Part shown: one piece after another, positions 24,685 through 37,606 of the stretch
How positions within the stretch are numbered: position 1 is the stretch's first letter
Layout of the letters: each line of letters starts with the position of its first letter
Assembly (NCBI GenBank): GCA_021209875.1
Contig: JAGYVD010000008.1
Coordinates: 496,001-560,000 of the forward strand
Source: Rosellinia necatrix
Taxonomy: Eukaryota > Ascomycota > Sordariomycetes > Xylariales > Xylariaceae
DNA: 64,000 nucleotides
Direction of reading: 5' to 3'
Translations under genes and position numbers: made by a program
Notes under the pieces: model-generated
What the model was told of the DNA's origin: nothing
The model's input: only the letters and a program-made list of their open reading frames with translations
Database searches by the model: none

Positions 24685-25234
24685 CGTTGGATAGTTGGGG
24701 AGGGCTCGTGGATGGCTACATAGGTTCTGAGGTTTCCTCGAGTGCAATATAAGTCTGTAGGTCTGCGTAGTATCTAGATAGGTACCTAGGTAGGTAATTG
24801 CTACAAGCTCAAGTATGTATGGCGTGAATGACAATCAGACGATGGGGCCCGTCATAGGGCGAATTCCAGAAGAGAGGATCAGGATCGGTGATAGCTAATT
24901 GGTTGGTTGCAGAAAGACGCATGGGCTTGGGCGGGTGCCGTCTGGTAGCAGCCGTTGCAAAACCAAGCCCAGGCTTTTGCAAGCAAATCCAATAACTGGA
25001 CCCCACACCCCGCCCACACCCCCACCCACACCCCACCCCAAGCAGCCATTTATTTCTCACGTGGTTCCGCGACTCCTCCGCTCGCGTCCAAACGCGTCTC
25101 CTCACCCTCTCTTCCTGGTCTCCACCGGCTTCATGGGTTATTTCCCAGAGTAGTCGCCAGCATACTTCGTCTATTACAGGTACCATCTTTGGCGCCTTGT
25201 TTCTGTCGGGACGGAGATACTACAATGCCAAGCT
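24685..25234. promoter_or_regulatory. Shared divergent promoter region of COX16 and the MEC1-type kinase gene
   Basis: 550 bp lie between two start codons pointing apart, so both promoters must be here. A CACCC/ACCCCAC-rich stretch lies at 24995-25045 and TAGGTACCTAGGTAGG at 24778-24795. No specific factor site can be claimed. Confidence 0.55.
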
Positions 25235-28200
25235 ATGGCACCTGCGTCTCATGGTAGAAACGCACTGACTGGCCGTGAGGCTTTCAACAACGACGTCATG
25301 GATAATAACGTCCCCCCCGCCTTCGACCCTGGCAGCGCAGCTCGTAGAGAACATCTCGACTTCTGCTCGATCGTCCCGTCCGGATGAGACGGCCGAGCTT
25401 CAGAGGCTGTTCGCTGCTATTGAGAGCGTCAAGAACGACCCCGGTCTTCTCACCTCCTACCAACAGAGGATTGAGCATAACCATATGCTGATTTACGTCT
25501 ACGCTCGCGTTGTGCTAGAGGGCCTCAAGTGGGGTGAACCCTTTGCCAATACGTCGCAGTTGCGGGCCGATGCCACGAGGGCGGTCCATTTCCTCAAGAT
25601 TACTGTCAATGAGACCCCCGAGGTTTTGCTTTTCACCGCTGACGACGGCGCGTTCCTCTTCCGCGGCACCGAACCACTCTGGATATGGATATTCCCCAAG
25701 GTCCTCAAATTGCTTGGAAATAGCTCATGTCCAGACTTGGCTGCCCCGATAGAGGCCTTCTTTGGTGAACTATACTTGACAGCGGCCCGATCAAATAGCC
25801 TGTGGTCGCATATTCCTCACTTTCTGGCCTATCTTCGTAACACTATAGACGGTTTGTCCGCTTAATCGATGTGATAGTTTCTTAGGCTGACTTTCTCGAA
25901 AGTTGTTCAAAGTCATTTGACGGAGTTGCCGCCGTCTACCAACCGGGACCCTCCCCTTAAACTAAAGTTGCCCCCAGACAGCTTCCTCGATTCTCTCGGT
26001 TGCGACCAGCTTCGGCCAGTTCAAGACCAGTGTACTTATAGTATAAGCCTGACATCTTACGCATTACGGCATGCCACAGGTCTCCTAACCCTTTTGTCTA
26101 TCCCCCTAATGGGTCATCGGGTAGGGTCTAACGCTCCTCCGTCATTCCAGGAGATAATTCCATGGCTGACAGATGCTACGATGCGTCTGAACGCCACCCA
26201 AAATCGATGGCGAAATTTGTCTCCTTCGTGTTTGCCTCAATTTTTGCGAACTACGATTAACACTATAGATAACATGAAACTCTTAGTGAACGCAGATATG
26301 TTAGTCAAAGAGAAGGCCTACATCTTGCTGACCTACCTCTGTGTCGATGTGCTCACCCAACGGCAAACAACCCTCGGAATCGACTATGGAGCCAGTGATG
26401 ATGACGCGTTATTGGGTGTTGCTGTTGTGAAGATATCAGAGGCCTGTCTGTCCTTTACAGCGGTGTCTTGTCTTGTATCATCACAAATACTCCCGATGTT
26501 GGAAAAGACAATTGGTTACGAGAAATTGGCATCCACCGGAACAGATTTATGGGTAAGCTAGACAAGAACCTCAGACATAGCTCTAACTGCTAAATTGGAA
26601 TAGAGGAGCCTAGAACTACTACGTCGAATGACGCGTGATCCTCCTCCGGCTTCACTGGACCCTATCGTCCAACCAGACAAGTTTCTTGACTCCGAGATTC
26701 GCCGTTGTGTCAAGGGTTTCGGGATCTGTTCTCCGGAAACCGTAGACTCGGAGGAGCCTCAATCAAAACGTAGGAAGACAGGCGGCCCGCAGCCACTCCC
26801 GATCATAATCAATCTCATGTGGAAAGCCTTGGGAGCAGAGCCACGCGATACCCTAACCGACTATTCCACCGTTCTTCAGTATGTAGTTCACTCGCTTACT
26901 TCATGATACCCTAGTTCTCATATGACTTGTAGGTCAACGTACCCTGATCTTTCTGATCCGGACAAAGTTCGGGTTATTCATATGATTGCTGATGTATGCT
27001 GCGCTGCCGACGAAACCCTCATGATGACGAGCCGTAGCGAAGGATCATTTCAGTTTGTTTGTGCGGATTGCCGTGCTTCGCGGGACAATCTTGATGCGTC
27101 ACCTAGCATTGACGCAGCAGCGAAAAAACATGTCACTGATATTTTCATCTCCCTGTTGCAAATCGCTACGTTTCCCGAGTCGCGCAAGCCACGGATAGCA
27201 GCGATGGTATCGTTGAGGCGTATAGCTAAACATTGTCACTCTTCAGAATTCATTGACATGGAGGTCTCTCTCCCCGCGCAGTGGTGTTTAAAGTCACTTC
27301 ATAGCTCGCAGAGAGAGCTGCGTATTGCCGCAGGGTAAGATATACTACCGAACAGCAAATCCACGACTGACAATAATCAGACGAACACTCGCTGTATTTC
27401 TCTCTCATCCCGGTCGCTCAAGCGTCAAGTATGCTGTGGTTCAGAAGAACAGGGGGATTGCTTTGGGCGTCCTTCGGAATCTCTCTGATCAAAACCAACC
27501 CAAGTTTACGGAGTCGTGCATCCTAGCTTGGTCTCAGGTGTCGTTGTAAGTCAACCCACCTATGAATGAATAAAACTTGGACTTACGTGCTGAAGAGTGC
27601 TACCCGATGATGAATTAATACTTGTTCTCGTTAAGCTCGTAGAATACTTGGGCCATCCAAGCGCAGTAACCTCTGCAGCAGCGTTTACCGAGGCAAGTTA
27701 AAATAGAATGCTCATTACAATCATTAATATTATTAACACAACAGTCAGATTGTTCAAATTTCTCGCCATCGTTCTATCTCGCCAAAGCAATTATTTGAAC
27801 ATTACTGGAGCTCCTTAGCTTACCTTGCTGTTAAGGATATCATTACTCAGCCAAAGCTGACCAGTCTCCTAGCAGAGATGCAGGATATGACTCCCGACCA
27901 GTTACTTCTCCATATCCAAGCATACGCACTCCCTTATCTAGTTCTGAACAAGAAAATGGACGTCATTCAGAAGATCGCAGAAGTTCGCAAAGAGACTGAG
28001 CCGTGGCAGCCTTGTCTTGACATTGCTAACCTCGGTCGTATATTGGCCCTTCTGCTCACCCAAGAAACTGCGGATATAGAGCAATATACAATGTCTCTCC
28101 TTCGATACATTTCTCCGCATTTCGATGAATTTCGCCTCGTCGATTTGCTTCAGATCGAGCCGCTGCCGACTGCGCTGAATATTTTGAAGGCTGCAGCTGA

Positions 28201-31200
28201 TGCTGACGAAACCCGTAAACCACATGTGAGATCTAGCAGCATGTCATTGTTAGCGCTTCAAGTATCTGACTGGGATTATTTACAGATTCGTGGCGCATTA
28301 AATCATCTTGCTAACATGATCATCGTTGGTAATGGAGAGTCCAAGAAGAAAAGTCATGTGGCAGGTCGTTTCTTGCATCACCATGCACTCGGCTTAATGG
28401 CTCAGTTGACGGATGTTATCAACGATGTCTCAGTTATACGAGCTCCGTTCCATGAGCGAAGACGATGCATTGCAGCAATGGAAGAAATGATACGGATAGG
28501 GAAGAATAACGTTCGCATCGCACGTCCACAGGCTAGTGATTTTACTCCAATGAACTTCGACGGTGGCGTACTAATGTGCAACTTAGATCTCCGCATCTAT
28601 ACTGGCGGCAATGTCGCATGACGAACTTCGCGTAGCGGCGTTTTCATGTTGGGCTTCGATGTTATTTTTCTTTGAAGAGTCTGAAGTCGATATTCTTATC
28701 GAGACGACCTTCTATCTCATTAACCAGTATTGGCCTACCTTCGAGGACGCCTCACAGCAACTCTCCAAGGACCTAATCAAATTTCTTTCAGAGAAGCAAC
28801 AGCCAACCGTGGAAAAGTATATCGGCAAGCTCCCATCCCTTAGCCATATCAGTGGGCTATCTGATATGGAGGCCGAGCTAAGCAAGCTCCGATCCCCGCT
28901 TGACAACCGTACCGCTTTCTTTCTTTTGGCAGAGCGAATATACCATGAAACATCAGGCGTAGTTCTCCATGCTCTGCGAGAACTTGTCGAATACCTGCAG
29001 AGGCATCAAGGCTATTTACAAGCGTCCGCTATTAGCGAACAGCCCGACCCGATCGTCTCCCAACTTTTTAGGGCACTATTAGATTGCGCCTCAAGATACA
29101 ATAGCTTCCATGGCGAAATAAGTGATCTATGTACCCAGTGCATCGGTTTGATCGGCTGTCTAGACCCAAACCGTATCGAAGCCGTTCGAAGAGACAGCCA
29201 GATTATAGTAACGAGTAACTTTCAAGACTCTCAGGAGGTCACAGAATTTGTCTTCTTTCTGTTGGAGAAAGTACTAGTTCTGTCGTTTGTTTCTGCCACC
29301 GATACAAAATTACAGGGATTTTTATCATACGCAATCCAAGAGCTTCTGGACAGAAGCGACATTGCCGGAGCAGTCAAAACGGAAGGGCTTGGACAGGGCG
29401 AGCCGGTGTACAGGAGATGGTGTTCCCTTTCACAAAACGCGCAGGAGATCTTGACGCCCTTTATAACTTCCAGATACAAGCTTACACCTATGGTCTACCA
29501 GCAGATTGAATATCCAATATTTGACCCCGGCAAGTCATATGGTGATTGGATGAGAAGCCTCTCACTCGACTGCCTTGGGAGGCCGCAAAGTCTGTTCGCC
29601 ACGCTTATATTTGAGCCCTTGTGTCGATTAATTCGTGTCCAAGATATCGCTATCGCCGAATTTCTATTTCCTTATTTGATTATCCACATAATTCTTGGCA
29701 CCGAGATTTCGGAACGCGATCGTGCAGCTGTGCTTCGCGAGCTACTCGACGTCCTACGATATCAGCTTCCGCCAGACGCGTCCTATGCTGACCGGGAAGA
29801 GAGGAGGCTTTACAGTGAGGTAAGTAACGAAACATGAAACCGCAACGATTGGAGAGAATATCAATAATAACTCGATTATAGGCTATTTTCCGCTTCCTTG
29901 ATTATGCTATGCGATGGGTTCATCTTAAGCGTTCAGCCCCAAACCTATCTAATGAAGACGCGGCCAGTATTGATAAAGTCGAGGATTATCTGGCTTCTTT
30001 TCCGGCTGAATTGATCTCTCAACTGGCAATGGACTGTTCCTCATATTCCCGGGCATTGTTTCATTTAGAACAACATATCCGCCAAGTTGACGAATCTCAA
30101 GATAACAGTCATGATAGAAACCGATTGATTCAACAACTGCAGGACATTTACACACAAATAGATGAACCAGACGGCCTTGAAGGTATATCAGCGCATCTTC
30201 ATGTGCTTGATATAGAGCAACAGGTCCTGAGTGATCGAAAGGCGGGTAGATGGGCCGCAGCTCAGACCTGGTACGAAATTAAACTCGCCCAAGAGCCGGA
30301 TAATGTTGACGTGCAGGTCGATTTACTCACATGCCTAAAAGAATCTGGGCAACACGGTATGTTTACCGTATGCTTTTCTTCTTTACCTACCCTGTACTAA
30401 ATTTCGTCTTAGATGTGTTACTTAACTATGTCGAGGGGATTGAGAAGCATACGGCTATCGCCACTATCAACCGCATCGTACCGTATGCTGTTGAAGCCGC
30501 CTGGGCCACCGGTCGATGGCAGACCTTGCAGAAATTCTTCAGTAAATACCAAGGGGACCCCTCAGAAGACTTTAACGCGTCTATAGCCCAAGCACTCCTT
30601 TACCTTCGGCGAGGATGGACAAAAGAATTCTTCCAGGTCATGAAAGTCATGCGCGACAGGGTTGGTTCGTCATTAACATCTTCTGGGACCACATCTTTGC
30701 GGGCTTGTCATGAGCCAATCCTGAGAGCCCATGTTTTAACCGATCTTGAGCTCATTGCTGGAATGAGTAATGACGGGGATCAACATCCTCAGGATATTTT
30801 AAAGTCCCTTAGCAGGCGGCTTGAGGTGCTCGGTTCTTACGTGAATGATAAGCAATACGTATTAAATATACGTCGGGCGGCCATGGAATTATTACGGTAA
30901 GCCTAACAGTTTGCGCTCAGCTCCCAAACCACTAACTTTAAAAGACCTCGCTTTAGTGATATCGACATATCGACACTTTGGTTGTCTAGCGCTCGCCTCG
31001 CGAGAAAAGCAAATACTATGCACCAATCTTTCAACGCGGTTCTCCGTGCCTCTCAGCTTGGCGACGAGTCAGCTACAATAGAAAATGCCCGTCTTCTATG
31101 GAAGGAAGGATATAATAGAAAAGCGATACAAACTCTTCAGGGCGCCATTGAGAGTAAATTTTTCTCTCGGCATAGCTTCAGTGAGAGTGAGGCATCCGAT

Positions 31201-33174
31201 AGGAACGTTGATTCCCAGCAGAACTTGTTGACCGCTCGTGCGAGGCTACTTCTCGCAAAATGGCTGGATAGTGCCGGCCAAACGAGTGCGTCGGCGTTGA
31301 GAGAACAGTACCGAGCAATTCCGTTGATCTTTGGTCAATGGGAAAAGGGCCATTACTATGTTGGTCGACATTACAAAAAGATTCTTGAATCTGAAAGGGC
31401 TCTGAAACCGGATGACCAGAGTGACGAGTATCTTACAGGCGAAGCCGCGAAACTTGTCATTGAGAACTACCTGAGGTCTCTCAGTTTTGGAACCAAATAC
31501 TTATACCAGACTCTGCCCCGAATCCTAACGCTGTGGCTTGAGCTCGGCGCTCAAATCGATAAAGCGCCCGAGGGGAAGGTCTCTCTCTCGCGAGAACTTC
31601 ATCATCGTAGAAAGATGCAACTCGAAGCGCTTCATGTTATTCTACGCAAGCATCTCTCTCGCCTCCCTGCATATGTATTCTATACGGCATTGCCTCAACT
31701 CGTCGCACGAATCGCCCATCCTAACGCGGATGTCTTCAGAGTGCTGCAAACTATCATCTTGAAGGTTGTTGAAGCCTACCCACGGCAGGCCTTGTGGAGT
31801 CTCTTCGCAATCATGACCACCAAACAAGCCTCTTCGGAACGCAAGGCACGAAATCAGCAGCTATTGCTTCATGTTAAAGACCGCAACACCAAGGTCGAAA
31901 ACGGAGGGCATAATCTCCCATCACTGCTGCGAAAAGGAGAAAGACTAGCGGAACAACTCCTCCTCGCCTGCAACAATGGTGATTTTCAAAGTAATAGGAC
32001 TACGACGGCCAGCATTACGAGGGATCTGAACTTCAACCATAAGTGCACACCTTGCCCGCTAGTTGTCCCGATTGAAGCATGCCTCACCGCGACACTTCCG
32101 ACATTAACGGATAACTTAAAGCGGCACAAGGCATTCTCCGGGGACGTAATTACCATATCATCGTTTCTTGACGAGGTTTTGGTTCTAGGCTCACTCGCCA
32201 AACCACGGAGGCTTACGGCTCGTGGTTCGAACGGCGTCAATTACGGGCTCCTGATCAAGCCCAAAGACGACCTTCGAACGGATCAACGGCTCATGGAGTT
32301 CAATAGCATCATCAATCGATCGCTCAAGCGGGACGCCGAGTCGAGTAGACGTCAATTGTACATCCGAACGTACGCAGTTACGCCGCTGAATGAGGAATGC
32401 GGCATCATTGAATGGGTAGAGGGACTCAAGACGCTGCGTGACATACTTCTCAACATATACCGTTCACGTGGGATAGTGCCTGATTACCGTAGTCTACAGC
32501 AAATGATGAAGGATGCTGTCATAGGGGACAAGAACATCAAGATATTTACAGAAAACGTGCTGGGCATGTACCCGCCCGTATTGGCCAACTGGTTCATCTC
32601 TCAGTTCCCCAATCCGTCAATCTGGTTTACAGCTCGACTTCGGTATACCCGGTCTTGCGCGGTCATGTCCATGGTGGGGACCATATTGGGACTCGGCGAT
32701 CGTCATGGGGAGAACGTCTCACTCGAAGAAGGGAATGGTGGGATTTTTCACGTCGACTTCAACTGCTTGTTTGACAAGGGCCTTACCTTTGCCCAGCCCG
32801 AGCGAGTCCCTTTCCGGCTCACGCACAATATGGTGACGGCAATGGGGGTATATGGATATGAGGGGCCTTTTAGGAAGTGTTCGGAACTGACGCTGAGTAT
32901 CCTTCGGCAGCAGGAAGAGACCCTGATGACGATCCTAGAGGCGTTTATCTACGACCCCACGCTAGACTTGCAGAGAGACAAGCGCAAGAAGCATGAGGTG
33001 GTGAGGCTCAATCCCCAGAGCGTGGTGCAGAGCATCAAGAGAAAAGTGCAGGGGTTGCTCCCCGACGAGAGCATTCCACTCGGCGTCGAGGGACAGGTCG
33101 ATGAGTTGATCAAGCAAGCAGTAGACCCAAGGAACCTGTCAGCTATGTATATTGGATGGTGTCCTTTTCTCTGA
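25235..33174 (+). CDS. MEC1: ATR/Mec1-family checkpoint kinase (UVSB-like)
   Basis: Giant PI3K-like Ser/Thr kinase that senses RPA-coated single-stranded DNA and starts the replication and DNA-damage checkpoint. Eleven exons: 25235-25851, 25903-26552, 26604-26878, 26933-27334, 27381-27545, 27596-27692, 27749-28531, 28587-29819, 29882-30356, 30413-30896, 30957-33174; about 2465 residues. The last exon holds the end of the FAT region and the kinase: catalytic loop 'GLGDRHGEN' (near residue 2305), metal site 'HVDFN' (near 2325), and a C-terminal FATC ending 'LSAMYIGWCPFL'. HEAT-like repeats fill the rest. Introns are 46-62 bp; those at 27693-27748 and 28532-28586 are GC-AG. Oddity: 'MAPASHGRNALTGREAFNND' reads in one frame and the conserved 'PPPSTLAAQLVENIS' in the next, meeting at a seven-C run (25312-25318); one base too many. 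All ten splice phases close otherwise. Confidence 0.93.
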
Positions 33175-34928
33175 GGTAGATTACGGGTTTGGAGGGTCAG
33201 CTGCTCGAGGGTATCAAAGGGGGAAAGGAATTAACGCCGGATCCGTCCATAGTCATAGTTCGCATACGTGTGGTATGTATGTATGGTGGCTCTTCTGCGC
33301 CACCTAGGAAATTCATGAGGTCGTGTATGCATCCGTTGTCCGTTGAGTATGAGTGTATAGAGAGGCGATATTGAACTTGCAATTTCCGGGTTCATACCTC
33401 TTCATGTCGTACTGACGGCTACCTAGTCTCTAGACCTTTGTGGGTGACATGATCGGTGGCAGTTGGGGTGGTGGTGATGCCCTAAGTTTGAAGCGCTACA
33501 TACCTCCAAGGGCTGTTTCCGAGGTCCCGCTGTTCTAAGGGATTTGATTATAGGTAGCAGAAGCCTTAGGTAGGCCCTACCTCCAGCTAGCTTTAGGTAC
33601 CTAGGTACCAATGTACCTAAAGTGAAATACCTGGGCACCTACCAATCCTTCCTTGTTGGCATCAGGCAACCGCCCGGGTGCCTACCCTAGGTAGCTAATG
33701 CCTACCTACTACCTACTTACTACTTAAGTACTTAAGTAGGTACTTACCTAAACGACCTACCTACCTACCTACCTGCCTAGTATGTACAGGATTAAGTAAC
33801 TAACTGCTAGAACTCACGCTTCCATAACTAACTACCTTTAAATAAAACATTAAAAGCAACGTAGTTAGTTAGTTATATGTTGCAAAGCAAAACCAGGCCA
33901 AAAAAAAAAAAAAAAAAAAAGAATTTAATTAGGGTAGGTAGGTTTATATTACATTGCCCACACCCCTGATAATGCAGGCATAAAATAGACGAGACGAGCC
34001 TTATCAGTCGGGCGGGCTCCGAGATTTGACCCTACCTAACCTACCTCTACCTTACCACCTTTTTTTACACTACCTTTTGTAAGTACCCATAGTAGGTAAG
34101 GTAGGTAGGTAAGGTAGGTAGGTAAGGTAGGTTAGGTAATGTGTAATATCCAAGAGAGAGATTTGTTTATCCCATCCATGGGGGCGGAGGGGAAGGGACG
34201 GACGCGTCTTTGCCATTCATTCATTCATTCATTCATTCATTACCTGCCTTACTCTACCCTACCTACTACCTACTACTACTCCTACTACCTAAGTACCTAA
34301 CCTAACCTAACCTAACCTAACCTACCTAGGGGGTTGAGGGTACCTTAGATAGGTAGTTAGTGTCTCCTATATTCCACCGGATGAACTTGTCACAGCAAAG
34401 CAAAGGAAAGCAAACCCATAACAACAACAACAACAACACAACACAACCCTCCCCCCCGGTCCCTTTCTTTGGCACCTAGGAAGTGGAAAAAAAAAAACAC
34501 AGACACCTATCTCTAGTTAGATAACAGGCCATTTTCTTATTGCAACCCACTTCCATTTTTAATTCCTCTGGTCTCTTACGCCGATACCCTCTCACTCCTT
34601 AGGTATCCTGATCATTTGTTGTTGTTCTTCTCCTTCTTTCTCTCCATCCACCCTAATCTCATCTTTCAACTCCTAGCTCTGCCCCAGATCAAAGCTGCCC
34701 CCCTTCCCCCTCCTCTCCCCATCCGCCACCGTGTGACAATACCAAACTACTTAACATTACGTTTATTGCCGGTCGCATCGTATCATCGTATCGCGCGCGA
34801 GAATCCATCATAGCAAGGCAGTTCCTTGTCATCCGGCTTGCATTTGCGTTGCATATCATTGATCACGCCTGCACTGTACTGCTCTACCTACCTACCTACC
34901 ACCACTGCTATTGAAGATTTGAGGCAAC
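33175..34928. other. Intergenic, repeat-rich
   Basis: About 1.75 kb without a gene. TACCTAGGTA/ACCTACCT motifs cluster at 33574-33780 and 34080-34140. A poly-A run lies at 33901-33920, a CATT run at 34217-34241 and CCTAA units at 34296-34320. The last ~300 bases are pyrimidine-rich, as is common in leaders of strongly expressed fungal genes, ahead of the start at 34929. Confidence 0.6.
34296..34320. repeat. (CCTAA)5 pentanucleotide run
   Basis: Five perfect CCTAA units followed by CCTACC. It resembles but is not the fungal telomere repeat (CCCTAA), so it is taken as part of the local ACCT/CCTA repeat landscape. Confidence 0.85.
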
Positions 34929-36533
34929 ATGTCTTCCTCTTATCGCGTCGGTATGTTTACTTTTTTTTTTATCTTTGTTTCGCGTTTGCATTATTTCCTT
35001 ATTTCCTTTTCTTCTTTCTTGCGCCTGGCGTCGCGCGCGACTTGGATGTTTCATGTTCTGGTTTCCCCTCCCATTCCACCTTTGACAGATCGAGTAGAGG
35101 AATATATTTCCACTCAGAATCCGTGAGGTGTCGCAGGATATCTCATATCTTCACTTATACCATCAGATGACTAACGTGTTTGACAGAGGTCTCCCCCAAC
35201 AACCGCGCCGGTTGCCAGGATAAAGTATGCAAAGACGCCAAGACCAAGATCATGAAGGGCGAGCTGCGCTTCGGTGTTTGGGTTGTCATGCCGGGCACTG
35301 ATCATGGGTCCTGGAGATGGCGTCATTGGTATAGCCTGCCTACTCAATCACATCCCTTTCTGCCCTGTGCTAACACTGAAACCGTAGGGGCTGCGTCTCG
35401 GGAAAGACCGTTACGAACGTGCAGGAATCCCTTGAAAAGGATGACAGTTATGACTGGGACATGCTAGACGGCTTTGATGAGATTTCGTATGAACGCAGTA
35501 CTCTCATGGCACGGGCGCCCCATTTCGCTAACTGTCTCATAGCGATGTCGATATCCGGGCCAAAATTCAACGTGTCGTGACCCAGGGCCATATCGATGCT
35601 GAGGACTTCAATGGTGTAAGTCCCTATTGAGAATTTTAATATTCCACTCCCTTCTATCCTTCCACATATCTTATGAGATGAATGGCTGTTGTTGTCCCGG
35701 AGTTCAGGATCTACTGATTCGAGATACACGACTCATTAATTCGTCAATGCACGTTGTCTAACCACCAAACTAGGATCCCGAATTCAACCAGCCCGGAAAG
35801 ACCGCCATCCGCGGTCGTGCTAAGAAAGCCAAAGCTGGTGAGGACGAGGTAAGATTATCCAGCTTCCTTCGCCCACCGTTATTTTACTCACGTCCAGAGT
35901 TAGGATGACGAAGATGCTGTGACTCCTAAGAAAACTGCCCCGAAGAAGGCTGCGGGCGCCAAGCGTGGTCGCAAGAAGGCCGATGATGAAGATGAAGACG
36001 AGGCGGAGGAGGCAGAGCCAGTCAAGAAGAAGGCCAAAGTTGCTCGTAAATCCAAGAAGGCAGAGATCGAGGACGACGAGGAAGAGGTCCAGCCGGTGAA
36101 GAAGAAGGCTCGAGCTAGTCGTAAAGCTAAGAAAAACGACGACAGTGACGAGAACGAGGCGGCACAGCCAGTCAAGAAGACCAAGGGCGGCCGCAAGGCC
36201 AAACCGCCTGTCGATGAGGCCAAAGATGAAGATGTCAAGGAGCCCAAGGAGACCAAGGAGCCCGCCCCGGCAAAGAAAGGACGTGCCAGAAAGGTTGTGA
36301 AAAAGGAGCCATCCCCTTCCCCTGCGGATGAGGAAGAGGCAGGAGAGGCGGAGGTGGAGGAGGAAGAGGAAAAGCCGGTTGTCAAGCCCACTACAAAGGG
36401 CAAGGCTGGTCGCAAGACGAAGGCCGCCCCCCAAGCTAACAAACGCCGTGTCTCCAAAGCGTAGGTCCACAAACAACATGGCGTTATTTTCTCTGCTAAT
36501 CCCATTCACAGCAAGGCCGAAGATGATGATTAA
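34929..36533 (+). CDS. PARP-type zinc-finger protein with basic/acidic tail
   Basis: Probable nuclear DNA-nick or DNA-end binding protein. Seven exons: 34929-34950, 35187-35328, 35388-35486, 35543-35615, 35774-35848, 35904-36460, 36512-36533; 329 residues. Residues 1-100 form one PARP-type finger: Cys17, Cys22, His54 and Cys57 as ligands ('GCQDKVC', 'WRHWGCVSG'), with 'KGELRFGVW' between. The rest alternates Lys-rich 'AKKAKA', 'KKKAKVARKSKK', 'KKKARASRKAKK' units with Glu/Asp stretches, like a histone-H1-type tail. No catalytic PARP or BRCT domain is present, as in other stand-alone fungal finger proteins. First intron 236 bp, others 51-158 bp. The final exon is only 22 nt ('KAEDDD'), fixed by a GTAGGT donor and CACAG acceptor with closing phase. 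A role in break signalling is inferred from the finger alone. Confidence 0.9.
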
Positions 36534-37088
36534 GGGTGCCAACCACCCCTCCCGGCGCCTCAATTTGCACTCTCCTTGCCGATTCTTTTCTTTATCTCCC
36601 TGTCCCTGTCTCGTCCGGGTTCTCCCAAAGTTCTATTTTTTTCATCGTATCGCCAAAGAGAAGAGTGTGGGATTCGTCCAGAGAACAAAACACAGTCACG
36701 ATGAAAACATGGCAGGCAAGGCCGGCCGGTGACGAACAATTTGCTTATAATTTCCAAAAAATATCCGAGCAAAGCCCGGCTGACCACCACCACCAGCCGG
36801 AGGGCCTGGACGATGTTCTATACTTTGTAAAAATGTACACTAGTACCGCACTTCACTGCAGAGAATCACGTTGTGGAGGCCTTTGGTTCGCAGATCGGAA
36901 TTAATAACCTCGCGATGACGAGCGTAGTATTTCGTTTTGACTTGAAATAAGTAGGTGCCTTAAAACGATTGGTATGATGCCTGGTAAGTCCCGCCCGTAG
37001 TTATCAGATGTTTGTGGCAGTTTGCAATGTGAACTTGTGGAAAAGATTATCAGGTGTTGTAACAATTGAAAAGCGAAGTGGCAGAAAG

Positions 37089-37119
<31 letters not shown>

Positions 37120-37606
37120 AGGTAATTAACATGATGTTTTACCGTAGTAGGTAACCACTCGACGCTGTGGGTAGTAACTACTTTCCGACCTTTGACGCAG
37201 ACGCAATATGAACGCTTGTAAAATAATTAAGGTTCAAGGACTAACTGCAAGTGATGTCTAAGTAGAGCAACAGCTGACAAATGGCTGTTAGCAAGTGACG
37301 TATAGGCACTGTACTGTAGGAATGCAACTAGGTAAGTACCTAGGTAGGTAGTCCCCACCTAGGCCTATCAGCCCGCCCGCCCAGCAAGATAACGCGGGCT
37401 AGATAGGTGGTAGGTAAGTAGGTACGTTTTATATAGTGTAGACCCCGGAGCTTTTTATATTATGGGCATTATGTACCAAAAACGTCACCAACAAGCTCCA
37501 TGTACACCTGTGATGTTGAGACATAACCACACGGTTTTCTCCCCTCGGTCACCCTCCTCCGAATGACTGTCGCCTCACACATGAGGCAGACTTAAAAAAA
37601 AGAAAG
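36534..37606. other. Intergenic
   Basis: 3' flank of the zinc-finger gene and promoter of EMC1. A GA run lies at 37088-37116 and a TACCTAGGTAGGTAG tract at 37330-37430. No gene seen. Confidence 0.6.

Noticed and set aside
24809..25186. 125-codon minus frame upstream of the kinase gene
   Set aside because: Lies in the divergent promoter region, overlaps other open frames on the opposite strand, and has no recognisable domain.
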